64,000 nt of DNA, taken from NCBI GenBank assembly GCA_964462985.1, contig CAYXAA010000022.1:13894-77893 (forward strand). Reading direction: 5' to 3'. This DNA is from CAYXAA01 sp964462985 (lineage in GTDB: Bacteria; Pseudomonadota; Alphaproteobacteria; Rhizobiales; Stappiaceae). How positions within the stretch are numbered: position 1 is the stretch's first letter; every line of letters begins with the position of its first letter. The notes under the pieces were generated by a model that saw only the letters and a program-made list of their open reading frames with translations, had not been told where the DNA came from and ran no database searches. Below are positions 1 to 9,267 of the stretch, one piece after another. The translations under genes were made by a program, and so were the position numbers.

Positions 1-567
1 CTCGCAGGGGCGCTGCTGGTGCTGGCGCCCGATGCGACACGGGGCGGCGAAAGCCTGATCGAGGGTCTGATCATCGCGCGTTACGGCGTCCTCGTCCTGC
101 TCGGCCTAACCGCGCTGCGCCTCATCGGCGTGCTCTCATCCTATGCCTCCGGCGTGCCAGGCGGCATCTTCGCGCCGATGCTGTCGATCGCGACCTGCTT
201 CGGCCTTGCCTTCGGCGTCACGCTCGAGGGAATCGCGCCGGATGTCGATCACCTGCCCGCCGCCTGCGCGGTGGCTGCCATGGGTGGGCTGTTCGCCGCC
301 TCGGTCCGGGCACCGCTGGTCGGCGTCGTGCTGGTGTTGGAACTCACCGGCGCCTACGAACTGCTTCTCCCCGTCCTCATCACCTGCGCGGGCGCCACGG
401 TCACGGCCGAAAAACTCGGCGGCCGGCCGATCTACGAGGTGCTCCTGGAGCGGACCCTGCGGCTGGCGGGGGAAGCACAGCCGACCACCGAGGAGAAGAC
501 GCCGGTCCAGCTTGGGATCGAGGATAGCGGAGCGAACGCGTCCCTAGGGCCCGGTACAGAACGCTGA
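1..567 (+). CDS. ClC-family chloride channel/antiporter, C-terminal part
   Basis: The frame is open from the first base of the window, so the gene begins upstream and only its last 188 codons are present. The fragment holds the conserved ClC segment GGIFAPML, the GxFxP anion-filter motif, followed by membrane helices and the typical GLFAASVRAPLVG stretch. ClC proteins move chloride across the inner membrane, usually in exchange for protons. After the membrane part there is only a hydrophilic tail of about 50 residues and no CBS pair, so this looks like a short bacterial ClcA-type protein. It converges on the glycolate oxidase operon and shows no functional link to it. The family is clear; substrate specificity cannot be judged from the fragment. 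Confidence 0.9.
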   Translation, partial: LAGALLVLAPDATRGGESLIEGLIIARYGVLVLLGLTALRLIGVLSSYASGVPGGIFAPMLSIATCFGLAFGVTLEGIAPDVDHLPAACAVAAMGGLFAASVRAPLVGVVLVLELTGAYELLLPVLITCAGATVTAEKLGGRPIYEVLLERTLRLAGEAQPTTEEKTPVQLGIEDSGANASLGPGTER

Positions 568-645
568 CGGCGGCGGTCGGCCACGCTGATCCGAGGCAAG
601 GTTCGGCAGAGCCCTGTCGTGCCCGGCATAACGGCTGAACGCGGG

Positions 646-1980
646 CTACTCCGCCGCCAGCAGACTCGTGCCTTCCAGCCCCGCCGGCGCCGGGCCGCCA
701 TAGGCCCAATCGAGCAGCTCCACGGTGTGGACGATCGGTAGCTCCGTGCCGCCGGCGATCTGGGTCATGCAGCCGATGTTGCCGGTGGCGATCAGATCCG
801 GCGTGGTCCGTTCGATGTTAGCGACCTTGCGGTCGCGCAGGCGGCGGGCGAGTTCGGGCTGCAGGATGTTGTAGGTGCCGGCCGACCCGCAGCAAAGATG
901 GCCCTCCGGCACGTCCTTGACGGTGAATCCGGCCGCCTGGAGCAGCGCCTTCGGCTCGCGCGTGATCTTCTGGCCGTGCTGCATCGAGCAGGCGGAGTGA
1001 TAGGCGATGGTGAGTCCGGTGGCTGGCTGCGGCGGCGGCCCGAGGTCGAGGCCCGTGAGCACTTCGGTGACGTCCCTGGCCAGCGCCGACACGGCGGCCG
1101 CCTTCTCGGCATAGGCCGAATCCTCGCGCAGCATGAAGCCGTAGTCCTTGACGGTGGTGCCGCAGCCCGAGGCGGTGATGACGATGGCGTCGAGCCCCTC
1201 GCCCGTGATTTCGGCCCACCAGGCGTCGACATTGCGCCGTGCGGACGCGAGGGCTTCCTCTTCGCGGCCCATGTGGTGCACAAGCGCGCCGCAACAGCCT
1301 TCGCCCCTGGCCAGCACGACCTCGACTCCGGCGCGCGTCAGCAGGCGGATGGCGGCATCATTGATCGACGGCGCCAGCACAGGCTGGGCGCAGCCGGTGA
1401 GAAGCGCAACGCGGCCCCGCCGCGCCTGGATCTCGGCGGCGAAGACGCCGGGACCTTCCATCGCTGCGTGGCCGGGCGCACGGGTCGGCGCGAGCTCGAG
1501 CATGGCGCCGATCGACCGGAACGGGCCGCCGAGCGCCTTCAGGACCGGCGCGAACGGCCGGGCAAGGAAGGCGCCGCAGAGCGACAGACGGAAGCGGCGC
1601 GGATGGGGCAGCACGGCGGCAAGGAGCGCCCGGACCAGCCGGTCGGCCAGCGGCCTGCGATAGGTCTTCTCGATGTGGGCACGGGCGTGGTCGACCAGGT
1701 GCATGTAGTGGACGCCCGACGGACAGGTCGTCATGCAGGAGAGGCAGGACAGGCAGCGGTCGATGTGCTTGACCGTGCGGGCGTCGGCGGCTCGGTCGTT
1801 CTCCAGCATGTCCTTGATCAGGTAGATCCGCCCGCGCGGGCTGTCGAGCTCGTCGCCGAGCAGGGCAAACGTCGGGCAGGTCGCGGTGCAGAAGCCGCAA
1901 TGCACGCATTTGCGCAGGATCTTCTCCGACTCGGCGACATCCGGATCGGCGAGCTGGGCCGGCGAGAAATTGGTCTGCAT
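646..1980 (-). CDS. glcF: Glycolate oxidase iron-sulfur subunit GlcF
   Basis: This 444-residue protein is the electron-transfer subunit of membrane-associated glycolate oxidase, which oxidises glycolate (often also D-lactate) to glyoxylate. Two 4Fe-4S motifs are visible: C25, C28, C31, C35 and C76, C79, C82, C86. Two cysteine-rich CCG motifs, EGCCGALVHHMG and HLCCGSAGTYN, follow in the C-terminal half, as in GlcF, GlpC and LutA proteins. It is the last gene of a minus-strand operon glcD-glcE-glcF, 33 bases after glcE. A purine-rich AAGGAAGG lies about 14 bases before the ATG. Length and motif order match the family. Confidence 0.95.
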   Translation of the reverse strand: MQTNFSPAQLADPDVAESEKILRKCVHCGFCTATCPTFALLGDELDSPRGRIYLIKDMLENDRAADARTVKHIDRCLSCLSCMTTCPSGVHYMHLVDHARAHIEKTYRRPLADRLVRALLAAVLPHPRRFRLSLCGAFLARPFAPVLKALGGPFRSIGAMLELAPTRAPGHAAMEGPGVFAAEIQARRGRVALLTGCAQPVLAPSINDAAIRLLTRAGVEVVLARGEGCCGALVHHMGREEEALASARRNVDAWWAEITGEGLDAIVITASGCGTTVKDYGFMLREDSAYAEKAAAVSALARDVTEVLTGLDLGPPPQPATGLTIAYHSACSMQHGQKITREPKALLQAAGFTVKDVPEGHLCCGSAGTYNILQPELARRLRDRKVANIERTTPDLIATGNIGCMTQIAGGTELPIVHTVELLDWAYGGPAPAGLEGTSLLAAE

Positions 1981-2013
1981 GAAGTGTCCGTTCGACCTTC
2001 CTTGTTGCGGCCG

Positions 2014-3231
2014 TCAAAGCCCTGCCACCATCCGGCCGGGATTGAGGATGCCGGCCGGATCAAATTGCTGTTTCAGCCGTGCGGAAAGTGCGGCGAGGGC
2101 CGGCGGCTGCGGTTCAAAGACGGCAATGGCGGTTCTCAAGGCGGCATCGCCGCGCACCAAGGTAGCATGCCCGCCTCCGGCACGCTCAATCGCCGCGCGC
2201 AGCGCCTCGGCGCACGGGTCGCCGTCGGTCATGCGCAGCCACAGGAGACCGCACGACCAGTCGTAGATCGTCTCGACCGCCGCGGCGCGGCGCACATCGG
2301 CAACCACCACCGGCCCGGCCGTCGGCGCCACGGAGACGCGCCACACCGGGGCGGCATCGCCGGCAAAGGGCATGACGTCCCGGACGGCCCGCCACAGGTC
2401 TTTCGAGGCGGCCGCGTCGATCCGCTCGACGGGGCCGAAGGGGGCGGCGATCATTCTGAGCGCCTCGAACCGGTAGTCGACCGAAGGCCCGAATCCTTCG
2501 AGGCGCAGCAGCGTCGCCGCCCGGCCGAGGTTGATACCGTCGATCGACAGGCGGCGCGCCACCGCCTCGGGCAAATGGGCGGCGCCGGACACCTCGGCCG
2601 ATGAGCCCATCGCCTGCGTCAGTGCCGACACCGCCTCCGGGCCGGCGAGGCCGCAGATCATCAGCGTCGCCTCGGTTTCGGCCCGAGGCAGGGTCTTGAG
2701 CGTAACGGAGGTCGCGACCGCCAAGGTGCCGTAGGACCCGCACAGCGCCCGCGGCAGATCATAGCCGGTCACGTTCTTGACCACGCGGCCGCCGGACTTG
2801 AACAGCTCGCCGCGACCGGAGACCGCCTCCAGGCCGAGGATATGGTCGCGCGCAGCGCCGACCTTGATGCGCCGCGGGCCTGACAGGTTACAGCCGATCA
2901 CGCCCCCCACCGTGCCGGTGCCGGGAGTGGTCCCGAGCAGCGGACCATAGTCGATCGGCTCGAAGGCCAGTTCCTGGTTCGCCTCGGCGAGCAGTGCCTC
3001 GACCTCGGCCAGCGGAGTGCCGGTGCGCACGGTGAGCACGAGTTCGGCGGGCTCGTAGAGTTCGACGCCCGAGATGTTAGAAAGGTCGAGCACATGCGCT
3101 GCCTGAACCGGGCGGCCAAGCGTGCGCTTGGTGCCACGGCCGATTACCTCAAGCGGGATCGCCTCGCCAGCAGCCCAGGCGACCACATCCCGAACCTCGG
3201 CGGCGTCGCGGGGAGAGAAGGTGTCAGGCAT
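2014..3231 (-). CDS. glcE: Glycolate oxidase FAD-binding subunit GlcE
   Basis: This 405-residue FAD_binding_4 protein is the second flavin subunit of glycolate oxidase. The PCMH-type FAD fold is seen in the N-terminal half, with the segments GTKRTLGRP, GTTPGTGTVGGVIGCN and SGGRVVKNVTGYDL characteristic of GlcE. The C-terminus ends with DPAGILNPGRM, the usual end of this flavoprotein superfamily. GlcE is shorter than GlcD and works with it and GlcF. It sits 67 bases after glcD and 33 before glcF, so the three are almost certainly co-transcribed. Confidence 0.95.
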   Translation of the reverse strand: MPDTFSPRDAAEVRDVVAWAAGEAIPLEVIGRGTKRTLGRPVQAAHVLDLSNISGVELYEPAELVLTVRTGTPLAEVEALLAEANQELAFEPIDYGPLLGTTPGTGTVGGVIGCNLSGPRRIKVGAARDHILGLEAVSGRGELFKSGGRVVKNVTGYDLPRALCGSYGTLAVATSVTLKTLPRAETEATLMICGLAGPEAVSALTQAMGSSAEVSGAAHLPEAVARRLSIDGINLGRAATLLRLEGFGPSVDYRFEALRMIAAPFGPVERIDAAASKDLWRAVRDVMPFAGDAAPVWRVSVAPTAGPVVVADVRRAAAVETIYDWSCGLLWLRMTDGDPCAEALRAAIERAGGGHATLVRGDAALRTAIAVFEPQPPALAALSARLKQQFDPAGILNPGRMVAGL

Positions 3232-3298
3232 GGGACGTCCCGATCAAGGCGATGACAGCCGGGGATGGGCCGGGCCCGGCGCGGCAAGCAAGCATCCG

Positions 3299-4792
3299 CT
3301 AGAACCTCGGAATATCGGGAAACGGCATCTGCCCCTTGTGCACGTGCATGCGTCCGAGCTCGGCGCAGCGATGCAGCACGGGAAAGACTTTGCCGGGGTT
3401 GAGCAGCTGCTTGGGATCGAACGCGCATTTGACGCGCTGCTGCTGCTTCAGGTCCGCCTCGGAGAACATCTCGGGCATCAGGTCGCGCTTCTCGATGCCG
3501 ACGCCGTGCTCGCCGGTGAGCACGCCGCCGACCTCGACACAGAGCCGGAGGATGTCCGCGCCGAAGGCTTCGGCCGCCGCGAGTTCGCCGGGCTTGTTGG
3601 CGTCATAGAGGATGAGCGGGTGCAGGTTGCCGTCGCCGGCATGGAAGACGTTGGCGCAGCGCAAGCCGTGCTTGTCGCCGAGGACGCGCATGCGCGCCAG
3701 CACCTCGGGCAAGGCCTTCCGCGGGATGGTGCCGTCCATGCACAGATAGTCCGGCGAGATCCGGCCGACCGCCGGGAAGGCCGCCTTGCGCCCGGCCCAG
3801 AAGGTCATGCGCTCCTCCTCCGAACGCGAAACCCGCAGGGACGACGCCCCGTTCCGGTGCGCAATTTCCTCGATGCGGCCGAGCAGATGATCGACCTCGG
3901 CCTCCGGGCCATCAAGCTCGATGATGAGCAGCGCCTCGCAGTCGAGCGGATAGTCGGCGTGAACAAAATCCTCGGCGGCGTGGATCGCCGGGCGGTCCAT
4001 CATCTCCATGCCACCGGGAATGATGCCGGCGGCGATGATGTCCGCGACGCATTGGCCACCTGCTTCGCTGGTGGGAAAACCGACCAGCGCCGCACGCGCC
4101 GTCTCCGGCTTCTTCAGGATGCGAACCGTGACCTCGGTGACGACGCCGAGCAGGCCTTCCGAACCGGTCATCAGCGCGAGCAGGTCGTAGCCCTCGCTGT
4201 CGAGATGCTTGCCGCCGAGGCGTATGACGTCGCCGGTCATCAGCACCATCTCGATGCCAAGGATGTTGTTGGTGGTCAGGCCGTACTTGAGACAATGCAC
4301 GCCACCGGAATTCTCCGCGACATTGCCGCCGATCGAACAGGCGATCTGCGATGATGGGTCGGGCGCATAGTAGAAGCCCTCGTGCTCGACGGCCCGGGTG
4401 ATGCCGAGATTGGTGACGCCGGGCTGGGCGACGACGGCGCGGTTGGGAAAGTCGACCTCGAGCACGCGGTTGAACTTCATCATCGACATGAGCACCGCGT
4501 CGGCAGCCGGCAGCGCTCCGCCAGAGAGCGAGGTTCCCGCGCCGCGCGGCACCACCTTGACCGCATGCTCGTGGCAATAGCGCAGGACCGCGGCGACCTG
4601 CTCGACCGTCTCCGGCAGTACCACGACAAGCGGCAACTGGCGATAGGCGGTGAGCCCGTCGGTCTCGTAGGCACGCATCTCGACGTCGGCGTCGATCACG
4701 CCCTCGCCTGGGACGATCGCCTTGAGCGCCCGCACGATCTCCGCGCGTCGGGAAAGCACCGCACTGTCCGGCTCAGGCATCAGGATCGCCAT
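3299..4792 (-). CDS. glcD: Glycolate oxidase FAD-linked subunit GlcD
   Basis: This 497-residue protein is the catalytic FAD subunit of glycolate oxidase. It has the FAD-binding segment PRGAGTSLSGGALP near residue 85, the IGGNVAENSGG segment, and the C-terminal EHGVGIEKRDLM and FDPKQLLNPGKVFP motifs of the GlcD/DLD family. The frame stays open upstream, but the ATG at 4792 is preferred: it has a GGAGGG ribosome site just before it and gives the family's usual N-terminus. It is the first gene of glcDEF and is transcribed away from a LysR gene, the likely regulator. Confidence 0.95.
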   Translation of the reverse strand: MAILMPEPDSAVLSRRAEIVRALKAIVPGEGVIDADVEMRAYETDGLTAYRQLPLVVVLPETVEQVAAVLRYCHEHAVKVVPRGAGTSLSGGALPAADAVLMSMMKFNRVLEVDFPNRAVVAQPGVTNLGITRAVEHEGFYYAPDPSSQIACSIGGNVAENSGGVHCLKYGLTTNNILGIEMVLMTGDVIRLGGKHLDSEGYDLLALMTGSEGLLGVVTEVTVRILKKPETARAALVGFPTSEAGGQCVADIIAAGIIPGGMEMMDRPAIHAAEDFVHADYPLDCEALLIIELDGPEAEVDHLLGRIEEIAHRNGASSLRVSRSEEERMTFWAGRKAAFPAVGRISPDYLCMDGTIPRKALPEVLARMRVLGDKHGLRCANVFHAGDGNLHPLILYDANKPGELAAAEAFGADILRLCVEVGGVLTGEHGVGIEKRDLMPEMFSEADLKQQQRVKCAFDPKQLLNPGKVFPVLHRCAELGRMHVHKGQMPFPDIPRF

Positions 4793-5139
4793 GCTCCCTC
4801 CTTCTCCGCCAGGGCATGCCGACGGCACCACCTTTCCGGCTGTCAGCATTCTCGCGTACCATAACCGGGACGGCCGGCCGTCCTGTATCCGGGCGAACCC
4901 GCTCCGCCACCATCGCCGGTGCGGGCCGGCTTGACGGCTTCTCCGCGCCTTCGACCCCTTGCCATGGCGGTGCATCTTGCCATTTCTTCCGGGGGCGCCG
5001 CCAGCGCGGCCACGCCGGATCGGGCCGCAGCGAAGCCGCAACAAGGCCGGATCGCCTCAACTACTAGCGCTGAACCCTTGCGTTTCCAATGCGATGCTTG
5101 AGGATGCGGCGGCAAAGCATCGTTTCCGACCGGTTGAAA
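4793..5139. promoter_or_regulatory. Divergent intergenic region glcD / lysR
   Basis: These 347 bases separate glcD (minus) from a LysR gene (plus) and must hold both promoters. The glcD ribosome site GGAGGG is at the left edge. A loose inverted pair, CCTCAA at 5055-5060 and TTGAGG at 5098-5103, lies nearer the LysR start. I could not identify a convincing T-N11-A operator or sigma-70 boxes. No coding potential is supported. Confidence 0.5.
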
Positions 5140-6081
5140 ATGAGTGCACTCTCGGATCTGGATATCTTCGCCCGTGTCGTGGCTGCCGGCAGCATGTCGG
5201 CCGCGGGCCGCGAACTCGGCCTCTCGCCGGCTGTCGTCTCAAAGCGGCTGCGCCGACTCGAGGACCGGCTGGGCACGCGGCTGCTGCAGCGCACGACGCG
5301 ACAGATCGCCTTGACCGAGGCCGGTCAAGGATTCCATGAGCGGGTGGTGGCGATTCTCGCCTCGATCGAGGAGGCGGAAAGCTTCGTTACCCGGCGCTCG
5401 TCGCTCGCCCGCGGCACGCTCAAGGTTACGGCGCCGACCTCGTTCGGCCGGATGCACGTTGCGCCGCACCTAGCTGGTTTTCTCGCCGAGAACCCGGATC
5501 TTGCCGTCAATCTCGACCTCACCGACGAGTTCGTCGACATCGTCGGCGATGGCTACGATCTCGCCATCCGGATTGCCGAATTGCAGGATTCCAGCTTGGT
5601 GGCACGGCGGCTCGCGCCGGTGCACCGGGTGCTATGCGCTGCGCCCGCCTATCTGGAACGGGCCGGACGCCCGCAGTCGCTCGAAGACCTCGTTGCCAAT
5701 CACGCCTGTCTTGCCGCGTACCACCAAGATCCCTGGCGCCTGGAAGGGCCCGACGGCATCGAGGTGGTGCGCACCAACAGCCGCCTGCGCACCAATTCCA
5801 GCGAGGTGGTGCGCGAGGCGCTGCTCGCCGGCGTCGGCATCGCCTTGCGCTCGACCTGGGACATCGGTCCCGACCTGCGTGCTTGCCGGCTTGAAACCGT
5901 GCTGCCGGCCTATCACGCCTCCAAGGGCGTGGGGCTTTATGCGGTTTATCCGAGCCGACGATTTCTTCCGGCGAAGGTCCGGGTGTTCATCGACTTCCTC
6001 GCCCGGCTCTACGGCCCCCAGCCTTACTGGGACGAGGGCCTCGAGGATTGGCTGGTCCGGCCGGCGGCGGCCGCTGAGTAA
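5140..6081 (+). CDS. LysR-family transcriptional regulator beside glcDEF
   Basis: This 313-residue LysR protein has an N-terminal winged helix-turn-helix (residues about 1-60: DLDIFARVV, SMSAAGRELGLSPAVVSKRL, TRLLQRTTRQIALTEAG) and a C-terminal periplasmic-binding-like effector domain. In this family the C-terminal domain binds a small inducer. The ATG at 5140 is chosen over ATGs further upstream because it puts the helix-turn-helix at the usual distance from the N-terminus. It is divergent from glcDEF, the classic arrangement for a LysR regulator controlling its neighbours, so glycolate or a related acid is a plausible effector. That is inference from position only. Confidence 0.9.
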   Translation: MSALSDLDIFARVVAAGSMSAAGRELGLSPAVVSKRLRRLEDRLGTRLLQRTTRQIALTEAGQGFHERVVAILASIEEAESFVTRRSSLARGTLKVTAPTSFGRMHVAPHLAGFLAENPDLAVNLDLTDEFVDIVGDGYDLAIRIAELQDSSLVARRLAPVHRVLCAAPAYLERAGRPQSLEDLVANHACLAAYHQDPWRLEGPDGIEVVRTNSRLRTNSSEVVREALLAGVGIALRSTWDIGPDLRACRLETVLPAYHASKGVGLYAVYPSRRFLPAKVRVFIDFLARLYGPQPYWDEGLEDWLVRPAAAAE

Positions 6082-6237
6082 AAGACCGTACCAAAGGACT
6101 ACCGTTTCCTGCGACAAAGTGCCCTAGCCGGCGTCGTCCATGGCGCTCACCCCATGCTAATCTTGCCCGGTCGCTTCCCGGCTACGGCCCGGTCGAATGC
6201 GGCCTCGGACACGAAAGCAGTTCATGGGAGATCCATA

Positions 6238-6636
6238 ATGAATCGTCTGATGCTGATCGCCGGCGCTGCCGTTCTGGCGACGGTCGCCGGTGCTCACGCC
6301 GAAGGGGACGCCGCCCAGGGCGAGAAGGTGTTCAAGAAGTGCGCCGCTTGCCATGCGGTCGGACCCGACGCCAAGAACAAGGTCGGTCCCGAGCTCAACG
6401 GCATCGTCGATCGCAAAGTGGGCGCCGTTGAGGATTACAAATATTCAAAGGCCATGATCGAGTTCGGCGCCGACGACAAAACCTGGGACGTTGAGACCCT
6501 GGCCAGCTACCTGGCGAAGCCGCGAGACGTCGTGAAGGGCACCAAGATGGCGTTTGCCGGCCTGAGAAAGGATGACGAGATCGCGGACGTCATCGCCTAT
6601 CTTGGCCAGTTCAACGAGGATGGATCGACCAAGTAG
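6238..6636 (+). CDS. Periplasmic class I cytochrome c (c2/c550 type)
   Basis: This 132-residue protein begins with a Sec signal peptide (residues 1-21, ending AGAHA) and carries one haem site, C35-A-A-C38-H39. Met104 in the GTKMAFAG segment is the expected second haem-iron ligand, and the helix DDEIADVIAYLGQF closes the fold. Such proteins carry electrons in the periplasm between bc1 complex, dehydrogenases and oxidases. The ATG at 6238 gives an intact signal peptide. It stands alone between the LysR gene and a convergent glycosyltransferase. A partnership with the nearby dehydrogenases is possible but not shown. Confidence 0.92.
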   Translation: MNRLMLIAGAAVLATVAGAHAEGDAAQGEKVFKKCAACHAVGPDAKNKVGPELNGIVDRKVGAVEDYKYSKAMIEFGADDKTWDVETLASYLAKPRDVVKGTKMAFAGLRKDDEIADVIAYLGQFNEDGSTK

Positions 6637-6661
6637 GTCGACTGCCAAGCACTGCCGAGCT

Positions 6662-6681
6662 GGGCGGCTTCGAAGCCGCCC
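6662..6681. terminator. Perfect 20-base palindrome between convergent genes
   Basis: The sequence GGGCGGCTTCGAAGCCGCCC is a perfect palindrome between the ends of the cytochrome c gene (6636) and the convergent glycosyltransferase gene (6689). It would form a strong hairpin in either transcript. No T-run follows on either side, so it is a stem without the U-tract of a standard intrinsic terminator. A two-way transcript barrier or 3' stabiliser is the likeliest role. Confidence 0.5.
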
Positions 6682-6688
6682 GCGCGGC

Positions 6689-7741
6689 CTAGATGTACCG
6701 CCACACGTGATTGCGCAGACGGTACCAACGTTCCTGGACAGATCGCTTGAGGATGAATGCGGCGCTGGGCGGCGCAATCTGCGGTGATACTTCGCCGGAC
6801 AGGAATACCCGCTCGAACTGGCGAATGACCGGCTCCGGCGCAAATTCTGCGACCGCGGCGCGGGCGCGGTCGGCGTCCGACGGGCCCAACTCGAAGTTCA
6901 CCAGGAGATCGAGCAGGTTGCGACGCGTGCGATAGAGCCAGGACCTATCGGGAATCATGTGGACATGGTTGCCGTCCTGCCCGCCCGCCCATGCGAACAC
7001 CGGCTTGCCGAGGGCGAGGAATTCGGCGATGGCCAGGCCGAAGCTCTCACCGATCTTCTTGGCGTTGAGCCCAACATCACAGCTCGCAATGAAATTGGCC
7101 TTCTCCTGTTGATCGACAATCATCGGCAGGAAGCGCACGCGCTCATGCTCGATAAAGGGTGCGGTGTTGACGAACAGGAAGTGGAGATTGCTGCGCCGGG
7201 GCAGCGCCTTTGCGATCGCCTTCTTGACGAACTGGAGGTTGAACTGGTCGAGACCGCCGAGGCGGCCGACGACGAAGGCATCGTGCGGGATGCCGAGTTC
7301 TGAACGCAGATCCGGCGCCGGCTTCGGTGTCTTGACGATATGGGGCACCACCGGCACCCGGCCGCCGGTCATCCAGTCCGACAGCCAGTCGGAGACATAG
7401 GCGTAGACGTCGCCATGCGGTTCGTAGTGGCGAAACACCACGTGCACACCGATGCGATCGGCCGCGGCGCGGACCCGGCTCGTGTTCACGCCGGCATGAA
7501 TGAAATAGCAGAAGTCAAGCGCATGAGGCTCGGTGACCCGACGCAGGTCGTCTTCCGGGTCGTAGCCGACCATTCTGAACGTCCTAGCGAACATCTCGGT
7601 CACCGGAGCCGCACTGCGGACGCGGTCGTAAAAGACCACCACGTCATGGCCGAGCAGGCTTTGCGCCGCCTCGGCATAGTCGTGAAGGGCAACACTTATG
7701 CCGCGCTCGTTGATGGCGCTAGCATCAAATCCAAGTCGCAT
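6689..7741 (-). CDS. Glycosyltransferase, GT-B fold (family 4-like)
   Basis: This 350-residue protein has the features of a GT-B glycosyltransferase. A Rossmann-like N-terminal half starts MRLGFDASAINERGI. The C-terminal half carries VVGRLGGLDQFNLQFVKKAI and KIGESFGLAIAEFLALGKP, the nucleotide-sugar binding E-x7-E type segment. It has no signal peptide or membrane helix, so it is probably cytoplasmic and adds a sugar to a polysaccharide, lipid or protein. It stands alone, without other polysaccharide genes, and neither donor nor acceptor can be inferred. Confidence 0.75.
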   Translation of the reverse strand: MRLGFDASAINERGISVALHDYAEAAQSLLGHDVVVFYDRVRSAAPVTEMFARTFRMVGYDPEDDLRRVTEPHALDFCYFIHAGVNTSRVRAAADRIGVHVVFRHYEPHGDVYAYVSDWLSDWMTGGRVPVVPHIVKTPKPAPDLRSELGIPHDAFVVGRLGGLDQFNLQFVKKAIAKALPRRSNLHFLFVNTAPFIEHERVRFLPMIVDQQEKANFIASCDVGLNAKKIGESFGLAIAEFLALGKPVFAWAGGQDGNHVHMIPDRSWLYRTRRNLLDLLVNFELGPSDADRARAAVAEFAPEPVIRQFERVFLSGEVSPQIAPPSAAFILKRSVQERWYRLRNHVWRYI

Positions 7742-7908
7742 GGGAGGTGGCCCGACGGGTGGACTGGAAACCGCTGCGGCGGCGCAGGATAGCGCTTTGA
7801 CTACCGCATCCCGGAAAGCGCAGCAAGGCGGCGGGACCCCGCGGCGCAGCCGGTGTGCCGCCCGTCGCCGCCGGCACGCCGTCGCGCGATTATGACGTCA
7901 GGCGAACC

Positions 7909-9264
7909 TCACCCGTAAACCTTGTTCGGCAGCCAAGTGATGATCTCGGGAAACACCATGCAAAGCACCAGTCCTATGATCTGAATACTGAGAAAAGGAA
8001 TGGCGGCGGCAAAGATCCGGGCCATCGGGATCTCCGCCGGAGCGACGCCGCGCAGGTAAAATAGTGCATAGCCGAACGGCGGCGACAGGAAGCTCATTTG
8101 CATGTTGACCAGGTAAAGCACGCCGAACCACAGCACCAGGTCCTCCGGGTTGTCGAAACCGAAAGCGGCGGCGCCGAGGCCCTTGATGATCGGCACGAAG
8201 ATCGGAACGCACAGGAGCAGAATGCCGACCCAGTCGAGGAACATGCCGAGGAAGACCAGGATGATCTGCATCAGGATCAGGATGCCCCAGGGACCAAGGC
8301 CGAGGCCCTGCATCAGCTCTGAGACGAACTGCTGGCCGCCTTCGAGCACGTAAAGGCCGACGAAGATCGTGGCACCGAACATGATCCAGATCACCATGGC
8401 GCTGGCCTTCAAGGTGGTCAGGCAGGCGCCCTGGACCGTCACCCAGTCGAGCTTGCGATGAATGGCCGCAACGATGAAGGCGCCAAAGGTGCCGATGCCG
8501 GCGGCCTCCACCGGCGTGGCGACGCCGGTGAAGATGACGCCGAGCACGACAACGATCAGCGAGATCGGCGCCGACATCTTGGAGAGCACCCGGATCTTCT
8601 CCATCAGCGAGATGCGCTCCTCCGGCGGGGCGGCCCGGCCGAGATCCGGGTTGATGTAGCAGCGCACGGTTACATAGACGACGTAGAGACCCGACAGAAG
8701 CAGGCCCGGAATCACGGCGCCGATGAAGAGCTCGCCGACCGACTGTTCGGCAACAACGGCATAGATGATGGCCAGGATCGAAGGTGGAATCAGGATGCCA
8801 AGCGTGCCGCCGGCCATGATCGAGCCCATCGCGATCTCGGGATTGTAGTTGCGTCTCAGCATTGCCGGCAGGGCAATGATGCCCATGGTGACAACGGCTG
8901 CGCCGATGACGCCGACCATGGCGGCCAGGATCGTCGAGGCGATGATCGTTGCCGAGGCAAGGCCGCCGTTGACCCCGCCGAGCACCTTGTAGATCACATC
9001 GAACATATCGTTGATGATGCCCGCCCGTTCGAGCATCGCTGCCATGAAGATGAACAGCGGGATGGCCGAGAGCTGGTAGTTCGTCATCAACGGGAAGATG
9101 CGGCTCGGCACGATATTCAGGGTCTGGGCGTCGCCGAGAACGAACAGGAACACGCAGGCGAGCCCGCCGGTGACGAACGCGAGCGGCAGCCCGGCCATCA
9201 AAAGCACGATCAGGCTGCCGAACATGATGAGCGTCAGCCACTCGATGGAAATCTCCAGCCCCAT
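7909..9264 (-). CDS. TRAP transporter large permease (DctM), system 1
   Basis: This 451-residue, very hydrophobic protein is the large membrane subunit of a TRAP transporter, which imports organic acids using the sodium gradient. It shows the DctM signatures GAAVVTMGIIALPAML, GTLGILIPPSILAIIYA, TGVATPVEAAGIGTFGAF and the C-terminal SPPFGYALFYLRGVAP. About 12 membrane segments are expected. It starts three bases after the stop of the small permease gene, so the two are translationally close. It is the last gene of dctP-dctQ-dctM system 1, transcribed towards the glycosyltransferase. Confidence 0.95.
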   Translation of the reverse strand: MGLEISIEWLTLIMFGSLIVLLMAGLPLAFVTGGLACVFLFVLGDAQTLNIVPSRIFPLMTNYQLSAIPLFIFMAAMLERAGIINDMFDVIYKVLGGVNGGLASATIIASTILAAMVGVIGAAVVTMGIIALPAMLRRNYNPEIAMGSIMAGGTLGILIPPSILAIIYAVVAEQSVGELFIGAVIPGLLLSGLYVVYVTVRCYINPDLGRAAPPEERISLMEKIRVLSKMSAPISLIVVVLGVIFTGVATPVEAAGIGTFGAFIVAAIHRKLDWVTVQGACLTTLKASAMVIWIMFGATIFVGLYVLEGGQQFVSELMQGLGLGPWGILILMQIILVFLGMFLDWVGILLLCVPIFVPIIKGLGAAAFGFDNPEDLVLWFGVLYLVNMQMSFLSPPFGYALFYLRGVAPAEIPMARIFAAAIPFLSIQIIGLVLCMVFPEIITWLPNKVYG

Positions 9265-9267
9265 GGA

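Noticed and set aside
898..2604. A 568-codon open frame on the plus strand opposite glcF and glcE
   Set aside because: Its translation is rich in Arg, Gly and His with no motifs, as expected for the antisense of high-GC coding DNA. The minus-strand genes have clear domains.
3122..4354. A 410-codon plus-strand open frame opposite glcD
   Set aside because: Antisense shadow of glcD, no ribosome site or domain.
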